Positions 18,803 to 28,448 of a stretch of 33,917 bases of DNA are shown piece after piece; within the stretch, counting starts at the first letter, position 1, and each line of letters opens with the position of its first letter. The position numbers and the translations under genes were made by a program. A model generated the notes under the pieces. The model was given only the letters and a program-made list of their open reading frames with translations. It did no database searches and was not told the DNA's origin. The stretch comes from an uncultured Clostridia bacterium (GTDB lineage Bacteria > Bacillota > Clostridia > TANB77 > CAG-508): NCBI GenBank assembly GCA_934167175.1, contig CAKPKF010000015.1, positions 1-33,917 of the forward strand. The letters are read 5' to 3'.

Positions 18803-20563
18803 TTATTTTAATTTATATTTTTCTCTTTTTTCAAAACTTGTATGCAATAATTCATGTGATTTTTTGCTACCTGGTTTTTCCAAAAATTCTTTGTATACTT
18901 TTTTTACAACTGGATTTTCATGTGATTTTCTTATTTTACTTTTTTCATCTGCCGTATATAAAGCATCTGCTCTTAATTTTCTAACATCCACTGTTGCTCG
19001 AATTTTTGAATTTTTTATTGGTTGACCGCCACCCATTACACATCCTCCTGGGCATGCCATTATTTCTACAAATTGATAATCTGCCTTTCCTGATTTTATT
19101 TCTTCCATAATTTTTTGTGCATTTGCTAAGCCACTTGCAACTACTACTTTTATTTCCTTATCACCTATATTTACTATTGCTCTTTTTATTCCTTCTTCTC
19201 CTCTTATTGCTGTATAATCAATATTTTGGAACGATTTTCCTGTTAGCTCTTCTGAGACCGTTCTAAGTGCTGCTTCCATAACGCCTCCTGTTGTTCCGAA
19301 AATTGCCCCTGCACCAGTTGCTTCCCCCATTGGGTTATCAAATTTACTGTCTTCTAATTGGTCAAATGTTATATTTCCTTGTTTTATCATTCTTGCTAAC
19401 TCTCTTGTAGTTATAACTGCATCTACATCATTGTACCCTTCTACACCTTGCATATTATTTCTTTGTATTTCAAATTTTTTTGCAATACATGGCATAACAG
19501 ATACTACAAATATCTTAGATGGATCGATATTTTGTTTTTTAGCAAAATAAGATTTTATTAACGCCCCAAACATTTGATGTGGCGATTTGCAAGTAGATAG
19601 ATTTGAAATTTGGTCTGGGTAATTCATCTCACAGTACTTTACCCATCCTGGACTACAAGAAGTAATCATTGGTAATACTCCATTATTATTTAGCCTTTCA
19701 ATAAATTCATTTCCTTCTTCCATAATAGTAAAATCAGCACCTGTGTTTGTATCAAATACTTTGTCAAACCCTAATCTCTTTAAAGCAGTTATCATTTTAC
19801 CCGTTACATTTGTGCCTATTTCTAATCCAAATTCTTCTCCTAAAGCTACCCTAACTGCTGGTGCTGTTTGCACTACTGTATATACATCTGGGTCTTTCAA
19901 CTTGCGCCATACTTCATTTATACTTTCCTTCTCTTTTAAAGCCCCTGTTGGGCATGATTGAATACATTGACCACAAAAAGTACAGTTTACATCATTTAGA
20001 CTTCTGTCTCCTACTGTTGAAATACATGATTCAAAACCTCTATTAATACAATCTATTGCTCCTATCCCTTGTACTTTTTTACATGTTGCAACACATCTTC
20101 TACACAATATGCACTTGTTGAAATCTCTTACTATTGATGGCGATTTATCATCAATTTTATGTTTAGTTCTTTCTCCCTCAAATTCTACGCTTTGAATGTT
20201 AAACTTTACACATAAACTCTGTAATTCGCAATTTCCATTTCTTGTACAAGTTAAACAATCTCTATTATGATTAGATATAATTAAATCTAAAGTTGTTCTT
20301 CTAGACTCCATTACTGCTGGTGTATGTGTTCTTACTACCATTCCTTCTTCAACTTCTTGTATACATGCTGTTGCAAAACCACGTCTTCCTTCAACCTCAA
20401 CAACACACATTCTACAATCTCCAACTTCATTTATATCTTTCAAAAAGCATAATGTTGGAATGTCTATATTAGCTTTTTGTGCTGCTTCTAGTATAGTTGT
20501 TCCTTTATCTACAACTACCTCTGTGCCATCAATATTTAATTTTATTTGTTTTTTATCTGACAT
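18803..20563 (-). CDS. hydA: [FeFe] hydrogenase catalytic subunit HydA (NAD-linked, trimeric type)
   Basis: Catalytic subunit of a soluble HydABC-type hydrogenase (H2 production with NADH and reduced ferredoxin). The N-terminus is a [2Fe-2S] domain (Cys39, 50, 53, 67) followed by the HxxxC/Cys cluster site (about 99-118). Two [4Fe-4S] ferredoxin motifs follow (CILCRRCVATC, CTFCGQCIQSCP), then the H-cluster domain. L1 is TSCSPGW (Cys303), L2 is MPCIAKKFE, and L3 is MACPGGCVMGGGQP. The residue after the L1 cysteine is Ser304, where many characterised enzymes have the proton-relay cysteine (TSCCP). Length 586 aa. It is the last gene of hydC-hydB-hydA, 40 bases after hydB, with GGAGGAG before ATG. 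Confidence 0.95.
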   Translation of the reverse strand: MSDKKQIKLNIDGTEVVVDKGTTILEAAQKANIDIPTLCFLKDINEVGDCRMCVVEVEGRRGFATACIQEVEEGMVVRTHTPAVMESRRTTLDLIISNHNRDCLTCTRNGNCELQSLCVKFNIQSVEFEGERTKHKIDDKSPSIVRDFNKCILCRRCVATCKKVQGIGAIDCINRGFESCISTVGDRSLNDVNCTFCGQCIQSCPTGALKEKESINEVWRKLKDPDVYTVVQTAPAVRVALGEEFGLEIGTNVTGKMITALKRLGFDKVFDTNTGADFTIMEEGNEFIERLNNNGVLPMITSCSPGWVKYCEMNYPDQISNLSTCKSPHQMFGALIKSYFAKKQNIDPSKIFVVSVMPCIAKKFEIQRNNMQGVEGYNDVDAVITTRELARMIKQGNITFDQLEDSKFDNPMGEATGAGAIFGTTGGVMEAALRTVSEELTGKSFQNIDYTAIRGEEGIKRAIVNIGDKEIKVVVASGLANAQKIMEEIKSGKADYQFVEIMACPGGCVMGGGQPIKNSKIRATVDVRKLRADALYTADEKSKIRKSHENPVVKKVYKEFLEKPGSKKSHELLHTSFEKREKYKLK

Positions 20564-20603
20564 TTTTCTCCTCCTTTGTAAGATTTTGCTTATACTACTT
20601 TAA

Positions 20604-22466
20604 TTACTTCTTACTGATTGCTTTAAATGGGCATTTTTCTATACAAGTTCCGCATTTTACACATTTTTCACTATCTATTTCATGTGGACTTTTAATTTCT
20701 CCTTTAATTGCATTTACAGGACAATTTCTTTTGCATAATCCACATCCTCTACATTTTTCTTTATCTATCACTATATTTAATAATGCCTTACATTCTCCAG
20801 CTAAGCATTTTTTCTCCCTTATCTGAGCCCAATATTCTTCTCTAAAGTATTTTAGAGTACTTAGAACTGGATTTGGAGCTGTTTGGCCTAATCCGCATAT
20901 TGAAGATCTTTTTATATCAAGTGCTAGTTGTTCTATTTTATATAAATCTTCCTCTTCACCTTTGCCATCACAAATTTTTTCTAATAGTTCTAATAATCTT
21001 TTATTTCCTATTCTACATGGAGTACATTTTCCGCATGATTCACTTACTGTAAAATCAAGATAAAACCTTGCTAAATTTACCATACATTTTGAATCATCCA
21101 TTACTATCAAACCGCCAGATCCCATCATTGAACCAATTTCTTGTAATGATTCATAATCTATAGGAGTATTTAAATGTTCTTTTGGAATACATCCACCTGA
21201 TGGTCCTCCTGTTTGTGCTGCCTTGAATTCTCTTCCATTAGGAATACCTCCACCTATGTCAAACACAATTTCTTTTAGAGTTGTACCCATAGGAACTTCT
21301 ACAAGTCCTATATTGTTTACATTTCCACCTAAAGCAAATACTTTTGTTCCTTTTGAAGTTTCTGTACCTATACTTGAATACCATTTGGCACCATTTAATA
21401 TTATTTTCGGAACATTCGCGTATGTTTCAACATTATTTATTAATGTTGGTTTTTGCCATAACCCACAATTGGCAGGAAAAGGTGGTTTTACTCTTGGTTG
21501 ACCTCTTTTCCCTTCTATTGATTCTAGAAGTGCTGTTTCTTCTCCGCATACAAAAGCTCCTGCACCTAATCTTATTTCTAAGTCAAAATCAAATGAAGTA
21601 TTCCATATATTTTTTCCTAATATTCCATATTCTTTTGCTTGTTTTATTGCAATTCCAAATCTTTGAACAGCAATTGGATATTCTGCTCTTACATAGATAT
21701 AGCCCTTATTTGCTCCTACAGCATATCCTGCAATCATCATAGCTTCTATAACGCTATGTGGATCACCTTCTAATATGCTTCTATCCATAAATGCTCCTGG
21801 ATCACCTTCATCAGCATTGCAAACTACATACTTTTGTTCTCCCTCTGCTTCCTTTGTAAACATCCATTTTTTTCCTGTTGGGAATCCTGCTCCACCTCTT
21901 CCTCTTAAACCAGATTTTGTAATTTCTTCTATAACTTCATCTCTTGACATGTTTTTTAGCACTTTTTCTAATGCTTTATATCCATCAAATGCTATGTACT
22001 CTTCTATGTTTTCTGGGTCTATAATTCCGCAGTTTTTAAGTGCTATCCTTTTTTGCTTTTTATAAAAATTTAATTCATCTAGCCTATTTACTACTGTATC
22101 ATCTATATCTTTACATAATAATCTTTCTACTAACTTTCCTTCTACAATATGTGTGTTAATAATCTCTTCACAATCATCAACTTTGACTTTTGCATAAAAA
22201 GTGTCTTCTGGTCTTATTATTACAATAGGACCTTTAGCACATAGTCCAAAGCATCCAGTTTGTATTACTCTTACATTTTTTATATTTTTTTCTTTAATAA
22301 CCTCTCTAAATTTTAAAATAATGTCTTCAGAATTAGAAGATGTACACCCAGTACCTCTACAAACTAAAATATGCTTTTCTCTTGTATCTGATTTTATATT
22401 TACTCTTAAATCTAATTCTTTTCTTTTTTCTTTTCTTATTTGTTCTATTTCATCTAAATTTTTCAT
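20604..22466 (-). CDS. hydB: NADH-binding flavoprotein subunit HydB (NuoF-like)
   Basis: The NuoF-like subunit that binds FMN and NAD(H). It has an N-terminal thioredoxin-like [2Fe-2S] domain (CRGTGCTSSNS through GCFGLCAKGP, about residues 35-110). The core carries the nucleotide/FMN motifs GLRGRGGAGFPTGKKW, CNADEGDPGAFMDR and GAGAFVCGEETALLESIEG, and the SESCGKCTPCRIG [4Fe-4S] site. Two C-terminal ferredoxin motifs (CRGCGLCKRNCP, CVKCGTCIEKCP) complete it. Length 620 aa. The order of domains is typical of bifurcating hydrogenases and Hnd enzymes rather than complex I. It starts 17 bases after hydC, with AGAGGTG as ribosome binding site. Confidence 0.95.
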   Translation of the reverse strand: MKNLDEIEQIRKEKRKELDLRVNIKSDTREKHILVCRGTGCTSSNSEDIILKFREVIKEKNIKNVRVIQTGCFGLCAKGPIVIIRPEDTFYAKVKVDDCEEIINTHIVEGKLVERLLCKDIDDTVVNRLDELNFYKKQKRIALKNCGIIDPENIEEYIAFDGYKALEKVLKNMSRDEVIEEITKSGLRGRGGAGFPTGKKWMFTKEAEGEQKYVVCNADEGDPGAFMDRSILEGDPHSVIEAMMIAGYAVGANKGYIYVRAEYPIAVQRFGIAIKQAKEYGILGKNIWNTSFDFDLEIRLGAGAFVCGEETALLESIEGKRGQPRVKPPFPANCGLWQKPTLINNVETYANVPKIILNGAKWYSSIGTETSKGTKVFALGGNVNNIGLVEVPMGTTLKEIVFDIGGGIPNGREFKAAQTGGPSGGCIPKEHLNTPIDYESLQEIGSMMGSGGLIVMDDSKCMVNLARFYLDFTVSESCGKCTPCRIGNKRLLELLEKICDGKGEEEDLYKIEQLALDIKRSSICGLGQTAPNPVLSTLKYFREEYWAQIREKKCLAGECKALLNIVIDKEKCRGCGLCKRNCPVNAIKGEIKSPHEIDSEKCVKCGTCIEKCPFKAISKK

Positions 22467-22483
22467 TTGCTCACCTCTTTTAA

Positions 22484-22978
22484 TTATTTGGCTTTATATT
22501 CTTTTATTATATCTTCTACCATTTCTGGAGTTGCATTTCCATACACTTTTCCATTAATAGTGAATACAGGCGCTAATCCACAAGCTCCTACACATCTGGT
22601 AGCCTCTAGTGAAAATAATCCATCTTCAGTTGTTTCTCCTACTTCTATTCCTAACTTTTGTTTAAACCTGTCTAAAACAAGTTCTGAACCTTTTACAAAA
22701 CATGCTGTTCCTAAACACACTGCAATATTATATTTTCCTTTAGGCTTTAATGCGAACCTCGAATAAAATGTAATAACTCCATAAACTTCAGCCATAGTCA
22801 TATTTAAAAATTTAGCAACTTCATATTGTGCAAAATCTGGGATATAACCATAATGTACTTGGATTTCGTTTAATATTTGAATTAGGTTGTCTTTATTGTT
22901 ATCAGACCTTTCTAGCAATTCTGTCAAAAACTTATCCACATTTTTTCCACAGTTGCATTTAACATTTTTTTCTTCCAT
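22484..22978 (-). CDS. hydC: NuoE-like [2Fe-2S] subunit HydC
   Basis: Thioredoxin-like ferredoxin subunit, 164 aa, of the NuoE family. The segment GYIPDFAQYEVAKFLNMTMAEVYGV is characteristic. The four cluster cysteines are in CLGTACFVKG and ATRCVGACGLAP. It passes electrons between the flavoprotein and catalytic subunit. First gene of the hydrogenase operon, with GAGAGGAG before ATG and a strong promoter at 23021-23049. Confidence 0.94.
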   Translation of the reverse strand: MEEKNVKCNCGKNVDKFLTELLERSDNNKDNLIQILNEIQVHYGYIPDFAQYEVAKFLNMTMAEVYGVITFYSRFALKPKGKYNIAVCLGTACFVKGSELVLDRFKQKLGIEVGETTEDGLFSLEATRCVGACGLAPVFTINGKVYGNATPEMVEDIIKEYKAK

Positions 22979-23020
22979 ATAATACTCCTCTCAAATACAA
23001 TATATTTACAATTCTTTATC

Positions 23021-23049
23021 ATTATAACAAACCAAATTTTTTTCTTCAA
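23021..23049 (-). promoter_or_regulatory. Sigma-A promoter of the hydCBA operon
   Basis: Minus strand TTGAAG (23049-23044), 17-base spacer, perfect TATAAT (23026-23021), 42 bases before the hydC start. Confidence 0.75.
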
Positions 23050-23090
23050 TCATATTTCGCATTTTTCAACAATTGTAATATCTTTGTAAT

Positions 23091-23141
23091 AAAAAATAAT
23101 GAATTTGAACAATATTTTTAGTTTATTATTCAAATCCATTA
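23091..23141 (-). terminator. Terminator after maf
   Basis: Arms 23098-23109 and 23129-23140 form a 12-bp stem with one G-U pair and a 19-base loop, followed on the minus strand by ATTTTTTATT. It closes the capA-rimO-hslO-mnmA-maf transcript. Confidence 0.6.
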
Positions 23142-23149
23142 TATCCTTT

Positions 23150-23722
23150 TTATTTTATATATTCTTTTATAACATCATATAATTTATGTATTGGTAACCC
23201 TACTATAGTAAAGTAATTTCCAACAATTCTATCTACATAAACAGCGAATTCACTTTGAATTGCATATGCTCCAGCCTTATCTAATGGTTTTCCATTTTCA
23301 ACCCATTCCATTATTTCTTCATCACTCATTTTTTTTATATGCACTTCTGCTATATCATAATCTGCATATTCTATAATCTTTCCATTTTTTTCTATAATTA
23401 CACTTAAACTTGTTATTACTTCATGTTCATTTCCATTTAATTCATGTAACATTCTTATAGCATCATCTTTATCCTTTGGCTTATTGTAGACTCTTTCATC
23501 TTTTAAAACCATAGTATCTGAACCTATTACAATTCTATCTCCATCTGTTTCATCAAATACTTTTTTAGCTTTTTTGTATGCTAATCTTTTAGATTGTTCT
23601 TTTATATTCAAGCCATCTTCAAAACTTTCATCTGCATTACTGACTATAACATCATATTTTAGATTTATTAAATCCATCAATTCTTTTCTTCTAGGTGATT
23701 GAGATGCAAGTATTATTCTCAT
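23150..23722 (-). CDS. maf: Maf/YhdE family nucleotide pyrophosphatase
   Basis: House-cleaning nucleoside triphosphate pyrophosphatase acting on non-canonical or modified nucleotides (dTTP/UTP subgroup in relatives). It opens with the diagnostic IILASQSPRRKELM. It continues with DRIVIGSDTMV, KPKDKDDAIRMLHELNGNEHEVIT and the closing KAGAYAIQSEFAVYVDRIVGNYFTIVGLP. Length 190 aa is normal. The start ATG overlaps the mnmA stop (ATGA), so it is translationally coupled to mnmA. Confidence 0.94.
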   Translation of the reverse strand: MRIILASQSPRRKELMDLINLKYDVIVSNADESFEDGLNIKEQSKRLAYKKAKKVFDETDGDRIVIGSDTMVLKDERVYNKPKDKDDAIRMLHELNGNEHEVITSLSVIIEKNGKIIEYADYDIAEVHIKKMSDEEIMEWVENGKPLDKAGAYAIQSEFAVYVDRIVGNYFTIVGLPIHKLYDVIKEYIK

Positions 23723-24780
23723 TCTATTATTCCTCCTCCAATAACAATATCATCATCATAAAATACTACAGACTGACCTGGTGTTATTGCCCTTTGCGGC
23801 TCTTCAAAAATAACCTTTACTTTATCATTTGATATTTTTTCTACTAATGCATCTGCCTCTTTAGCTCTGTATCTTATTTTAGCTTTTACTTTAAGTTTTT
23901 CTGGTATTTCATCATATACCAAAAAGTTTAAGTTAACTGCATATAATTCTTTTCTATATAAGTCTTTTTCTGTTCCTACTACCACTTGATTTTTTTTCTT
24001 ATCTAATTTAACAACATATAATGGTTCTTTGTACGATATTCCTAGTCCTTTTCTCTGTCCAATAGTATAATATATTAATCCTTTATGATTTCCTAATATA
24101 TCTCCATTACTATTTACTATCTTACCTTTGTTTTCTAGTTTATCCATATTTCTAACTAAAAAAGAAGCATAATCATTATCTGGTATAAAACATACTTCTT
24201 GACTGTCCGGTTTTTTAGCCACTTTTAAGTCATTTTCCTCTGCTAATTTTCTTATCTCTGCTTTATCTTCATATTTTGCAAGTGGAAAAACAATTTTTGG
24301 AATAACCTCTTTAGGAATACTATATAAAAAATATGTTTGATCTTTTTTTAGTGAATTAGATTTTTTTAAGACCTCTTTTCCATATTTTTCAGAAAATTCT
24401 ACTTTTGCATAATGCCCTGTAGCTATATAATCACATTCTAATTCCAATGCTTTTTGATAAAAAGTTCCGAATTTCAAATATTTATTACATTCTACACACG
24501 GATTTGGTGTCTTACAATTTGAATAACAATTTACAAAATTATCAACAACACGTTTTTTAAATTCATCTTCCATATTAAAAGTATAATGAGGAATTTCTAG
24601 TTTTTCGCATACTCTTTTCGCATCATAAGTAGCAGAAAATGAACAACAACTTCCTTCTATTTCACCTTTCCATAAACTCATTGTTGCTCCTATAACTTCA
24701 TATCCTGATTTTTTCAATAATATTGCTGAAACAGAACTATCTACACCTCCACTCATCCCAAGTAAAACTCTATTTTTCAT
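23719..24780 (-). CDS. mnmA: tRNA 2-thiouridylase MnmA
   Basis: Installs sulfur at U34 of glutamate, lysine and glutamine tRNAs. The PP-loop GMSGGVDSSVSA lies at the N-terminus. The first catalytic cysteine is in NPCVECNKYLKFG, the second in QEVCFIPDN, with the TGHYAKV and DQTYFLYSIP segments between. The C-terminal beta domain ends RAITPGQSVVFYDDDIVIGGG. The frame could begin at TTG 24789, which is nearer to AGAAGG, but the ATG at 24780 gives the usual MKNRVLLGMSGG start. It follows hslO almost without gap and overlaps maf by four bases. Confidence 0.95.
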   Translation of the reverse strand: MKNRVLLGMSGGVDSSVSAILLKKSGYEVIGATMSLWKGEIEGSCCSFSATYDAKRVCEKLEIPHYTFNMEDEFKKRVVDNFVNCYSNCKTPNPCVECNKYLKFGTFYQKALELECDYIATGHYAKVEFSEKYGKEVLKKSNSLKKDQTYFLYSIPKEVIPKIVFPLAKYEDKAEIRKLAEENDLKVAKKPDSQEVCFIPDNDYASFLVRNMDKLENKGKIVNSNGDILGNHKGLIYYTIGQRKGLGISYKEPLYVVKLDKKKNQVVVGTEKDLYRKELYAVNLNFLVYDEIPEKLKVKAKIRYRAKEADALVEKISNDKVKVIFEEPQRAITPGQSVVFYDDDIVIGGGIIE

Positions 24781-24782
24781 TT

Positions 24783-25688
24783 TTAACAACGCTTCCCTTC
24801 TTCTATCAAATTTTCTAGATCTATTTGAGAAAAGTTATATTTCGCATTACAAAAATTACATACTATTTCTGCTTTTCCATCTTTTTCTATTATATCTCTT
24901 AATTCTTTTTCTCCTATTGATATTAAACCTTTTTCTATTTTTTCTCTTGAACAATTACATTCATAAACAGGAATTATGTTTTCTTCTATTATCTTTACAT
25001 TTTCATCTCCTGTTACTCTTTTAGCAATTTCTATTAGTGTAAGATCATCATCTAGCATTTTACTTATTGGTTGAGCATTTTTTATAGTTTCTTCTATTTT
25101 AGAAATTTCTTTCTCTGTAGCATCTGGCATAAGATTTATTACATATCCTCCACTTGATTTTACTCCATCCTTATCTACTAGTACACCTAAAGCTACAACA
25201 GTTGGTGTTTGTTCAGATGTAGCAAAATAGTTAGTAAAATCTTCTGCAATTTCTCCAGAAACTATTGGAGATATCCCTGAATATGGCTCTTTTAGCCCTA
25301 TATCTTTCATAATATATATCATTCCTTGTTTTCCAACTGCTGTTCCTACATCTATTTTTCCATCTTCTCTCAAAGGTATATCTACTAATGGATTCTCTAC
25401 ATAACCTTTTACTTTTGGAAAATTATTTACAACTGTTGTCATCATTCCTATTGGGCCATTTCCTTTGATTTGTATTGTCATACTATCATCTATATTTTTC
25501 ATGTCTGCTCCCATTATGCATGTTATACTTAGCAATCTTCCAAAAGCTGCTGTTGCAGTTGGACTTAAATCGTGTATTTTCCTTGCCCTTTCTACCAAGT
25601 ATCTAGAATTAATGCATTTTACACTTACTTTTCCATTATATGCTAAAAATTTTATTATTTTATCATTATTTTCTTTAATATTTTGCAC
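24783..25688 (-). CDS. hslO: Redox-regulated chaperone Hsp33
   Basis: Holdase chaperone switched on by oxidation. The N-terminal domain shows ATAAFGRLLSITCIMGADMK and KGNGPIGMM. The C-terminal zinc-binding switch has CNCS and, 30 residues later, CNFC, the four expected cysteines. It starts at GTG (25688), eight or nine bases after AAAGGGAG; no ATG fits. Length 301 aa is normal. It lies 21 bases downstream of rimO in an operon of protein- and RNA-quality genes. Confidence 0.95.
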   Translation of the reverse strand: MQNIKENNDKIIKFLAYNGKVSVKCINSRYLVERARKIHDLSPTATAAFGRLLSITCIMGADMKNIDDSMTIQIKGNGPIGMMTTVVNNFPKVKGYVENPLVDIPLREDGKIDVGTAVGKQGMIYIMKDIGLKEPYSGISPIVSGEIAEDFTNYFATSEQTPTVVALGVLVDKDGVKSSGGYVINLMPDATEKEISKIEETIKNAQPISKMLDDDLTLIEIAKRVTGDENVKIIEENIIPVYECNCSREKIEKGLISIGEKELRDIIEKDGKAEIVCNFCNAKYNFSQIDLENLIEEGKRC

Positions 25689-25709
25689 TAAAAATTCTCC
25701 CTTTCAATA

Positions 25710-27011
25710 TTAAATTAATTCTCCATAGAAGTCATATTCTAATACTTCTGTTAATTTACAATTTACAAAATCTCCGATTTGTATTTCTTTATTGTTTTTT
25801 ATATATACTACTCCATCTGTTTCTGGAACATCCATATATGTTCTTGCTATATAATACTTATTATCAAAAGTTTTATCATCTATTATTGCTTTATATACTT
25901 TTCCAACTCTTTCTTGTAGTACTTTTTTTGATATCTCTTTTTGTATATTCATTATTTTATTATATCTACTTTTCTTAGTTGCATGATGTATATGATTGTC
26001 CAATTTTACAGCAGGTGTACCATCTTCTTTTGAATATGTAAATACTCCTAATTTATCAAATTTTGCACTTTGTACAAATTTATATAACTCTTCAAAATCT
26101 TCCTGAGTTTCTCCTGGGAAACCAACTATTAATGTTGTTCTTAATACGACATCTGGAATTTTATTTCTTATTTTATTTACTAACTCTTTTATGTCTTTTC
26201 CTGTCGTTTTTCTATTCATTCTTTTTAGCACTTTGTTTGATATATGCTGAATTGGTATGTCAAAATAATTACAAATCTTATCTTGATTTTTTACAAGTTC
26301 TATTAATGATTCTGTAATTGTTTCTGGATACGTATATAAAAATCTTATCCATTTTATTTTTTCAATCTTGCATAACTCTTTTAATAATTTTTCTAGTTCA
26401 GGTTTTCCATAAATATCCGCACCATATCTTCCTGTATCCTGTGCTACTAAAATTATTTCTTCAATTCCCTGTTCTGCTAATATATTAGCTTCTTTTATTA
26501 TGTCTTCTATCTTTCTGCTTTTAAATGGACCTCTAATATATGGAATAGCACAATATGTACACTTGTTACTGCATCCTTCTGCTATTTTTAAATAAGCTGT
26601 TTTTCCCCCAGTAGTTACTACTCTTTTATTATAATCTAAGTTGTTTGCTGTTGTTTTCTTTTTATTGATTAACTCATCTATTTTTTTTGATAAATTATCA
26701 TATTCATCTATACTTACAAATAAATCTACTTCAGGTAACGCCTTTTCTAATTCCTTTTTATACCTTTGAACTAAGCATCCCATAACAACTAAATATTTAC
26801 ATTTTCTTTTTTTATATTCTGCCATCTCTAATATTGTATTTATTGCTTCCTCTTTTGCTGATTCTATAAACCCACATGTGTTTATTATAATCATCTCAGC
26901 TTCTCTTGCATCATTTACAACTGTTAATCCTTTTTCCTTTACTAACCCTATACACATTTCTGTATCTACTAGATTTTTACTACATCCTAATGATATAAAT
27001 CCAACTTTCAT
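25710..27011 (-). CDS. rimO: Ribosomal protein S12 methylthiotransferase RimO
   Basis: Radical SAM methylthiotransferase that modifies an aspartate of ribosomal protein S12. The N-terminal MTTase domain holds the auxiliary cluster cysteines in SLGCSKN, IINTCGF and VMGCLVQRY. The radical SAM motif is EGCSNKCTYCAIPYIRG (CxxxCxxC). IILVAQDTGRYGADIYG and the FPGETQEDF segment follow, then a C-terminal TRAM domain. The start SLGCSKNLVDTE and the dependence on VAQDT distinguish RimO from MiaB and MtaB. Length 433 aa. It begins three bases after the CapA-like gene; its ribosome binding site is weak, which suggests coupling. Confidence 0.95.
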   Translation of the reverse strand: MKVGFISLGCSKNLVDTEMCIGLVKEKGLTVVNDAREAEMIIINTCGFIESAKEEAINTILEMAEYKKRKCKYLVVMGCLVQRYKKELEKALPEVDLFVSIDEYDNLSKKIDELINKKKTTANNLDYNKRVVTTGGKTAYLKIAEGCSNKCTYCAIPYIRGPFKSRKIEDIIKEANILAEQGIEEIILVAQDTGRYGADIYGKPELEKLLKELCKIEKIKWIRFLYTYPETITESLIELVKNQDKICNYFDIPIQHISNKVLKRMNRKTTGKDIKELVNKIRNKIPDVVLRTTLIVGFPGETQEDFEELYKFVQSAKFDKLGVFTYSKEDGTPAVKLDNHIHHATKKSRYNKIMNIQKEISKKVLQERVGKVYKAIIDDKTFDNKYYIARTYMDVPETDGVVYIKNNKEIQIGDFVNCKLTEVLEYDFYGELI

Positions 27012-27014
27012 AAT

Positions 27015-28244
27015 TTATTGCCTACTTTCTAATAAATTTCCTATATTTATATATTCATCTGCTAATTTTTTATATGTTTTTTGATCCATTTCTTCTGTAT
27101 CTCCCTTTGAATATTTTTCTAAAGCATTTTTTACATCTATTATCTTATATCTATTTTCAGATTTTTTTCCTTTATCCAATAGATAAATTGGTTTATACTC
27201 AACTTTTCCCAATGTCACTTTATTTTCTTTGCTATTTTTAACTAACTTTATATCTAAGATTATTCCCATGTCAGAAGTATCTGATAAAAAATTTCCCATC
27301 GAATATACAATTACTACATCATCATCTTGTTGATTTTTTTTGACTTCAATTTGTTGAACTTTACTAGGATGCGTTCCCAATATCAAATTTGCACCACTTT
27401 CAACTAAGAAATCTGCTAATTCTTTTTGTTCTGTTGTAACTTCTGTAGTACCAATATCTCCCCAATGCATATTGACACATATGTATTCTGCTTGTTTTTT
27501 TGCTTCTTCAATATCGTTTTTTATTTTGTCTTTATCTATTAAATTAATATATTTGTCTACTTCTATTTCCGCGTTTTCGTTGTTAACTCCATATGTGTAT
27601 GATAAAAACGCTATTTTAATTCCATTCACTTCTTTTACAATAAAACGATTTTCTTCGCCTCTATTTGTTCCTACATTTTCTATCCCTATGCTATCCAAAA
27701 AATCTTTTGTATCTGTTATTCCTGACATTCCATAATCCATACTATGATTGTTTGCAAGGTTTAAAACAGAAACTCCCATTCTTTTTAAGCTATCACCCAG
27801 GTTTGTTGGTGTATTATATTTTCCATTCCCACTGAATTCTTGCTTTGTAAAATTAGTTTCTAAATTTCCAACACACAAATTTGAATCTTTTGTGTATTGT
27901 CTTACTTCATCAAAAATCGGTTCAAAATTATATGTATCATTATTTTTATCATGTACAGATTCATATACATCTGTTCTACCCAATATATCTCCCGTAAATG
28001 TAATCTTTACATATTTTGTATTATCTTGATTTTCATCATCAACAGATTTAAATATTTCACTTATATATCTATTTACTTCTTCTTGTTTATCTTCTACATA
28101 TTTTTTGTTTTTTATATTTTTGGCAACTAATATCGTAGAACATGCAAATATTACAACAAGCAATGTACTAGTTATTATTTTTATTTCTTTTGCTTGTATC
28201 TTTTTATTATTTCTAAATCTAACACTTCTTCTATTTATAGACAT
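27015..28244 (-). CDS. CapA family metallophosphatase-like protein, membrane anchored
   Basis: Poly-gamma-glutamate capsule synthesis (CapA/PgsA) family with calcineurin-like fold. It has a membrane helix at about residues 23-42. The metal-ligand motifs follow in order: TFTGDILGR, VGNLETNF, NLANNHSMDYG, NMHWGDIGTTEV, LGTHPSKVQ and YSMGNFLS. The protein is 409 aa. No capB or capC is nearby, so a role in polyglutamate synthesis cannot be assumed; related stand-alone genes in Clostridia are uncharacterised. Strong GGAGGA binding site six bases before ATG. First gene of the operon rimO-hslO-mnmA-maf. I see no convincing promoter in the 200 bases upstream. Confidence 0.88.
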   Translation of the reverse strand: MSINRRSVRFRNNKKIQAKEIKIITSTLLVVIFACSTILVAKNIKNKKYVEDKQEEVNRYISEIFKSVDDENQDNTKYVKITFTGDILGRTDVYESVHDKNNDTYNFEPIFDEVRQYTKDSNLCVGNLETNFTKQEFSGNGKYNTPTNLGDSLKRMGVSVLNLANNHSMDYGMSGITDTKDFLDSIGIENVGTNRGEENRFIVKEVNGIKIAFLSYTYGVNNENAEIEVDKYINLIDKDKIKNDIEEAKKQAEYICVNMHWGDIGTTEVTTEQKELADFLVESGANLILGTHPSKVQQIEVKKNQQDDDVVIVYSMGNFLSDTSDMGIILDIKLVKNSKENKVTLGKVEYKPIYLLDKGKKSENRYKIIDVKNALEKYSKGDTEEMDQKTYKKLADEYINIGNLLESRQ

Positions 28245-28384
28245 AATTTCCTCCTACAATAATTTACCATATTTTTGTCAAAAAATAAATAGTTATAAGA
28301 ACAAATCTAAAAAATTCCGTAAAATTGTTCGAGCATGAAATTTATTTATTTAAAAATTTTACTCAACGTTACTACTTTTTAATA

Positions 28385-28424
28385 AAAAAATATAAAGATA
28401 TATAAAAACATCTCTATATTTTTT
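28385..28424 (-). terminator. Terminator after the coiled-coil gene
   Basis: Arms 28385-28398 and 28411-28424, 14 bp with one G-U pair in the minus-strand RNA, 12-base loop, then a U-run. It lies 25 bases after the stop of the gene at 28449. Confidence 0.65.
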
Positions 28425-28448
28425 CATTTATTTTATATAAGTATTAAT

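Noticed and set aside
18750..18803. Terminator after hydA from the AGTTGAAAA/TTTTCAACT pair
   Set aside because: The loop is 29 bases and the T-run is on the plus-strand side, the wrong side for the minus-strand hydrogenase transcript.
28261..28330. Similarity of AGAACAAATCT stretches near 346 and 28297 as a shared regulatory element
   Set aside because: The match is about a dozen AT-rich bases with no matching structure or spacing to the genes.
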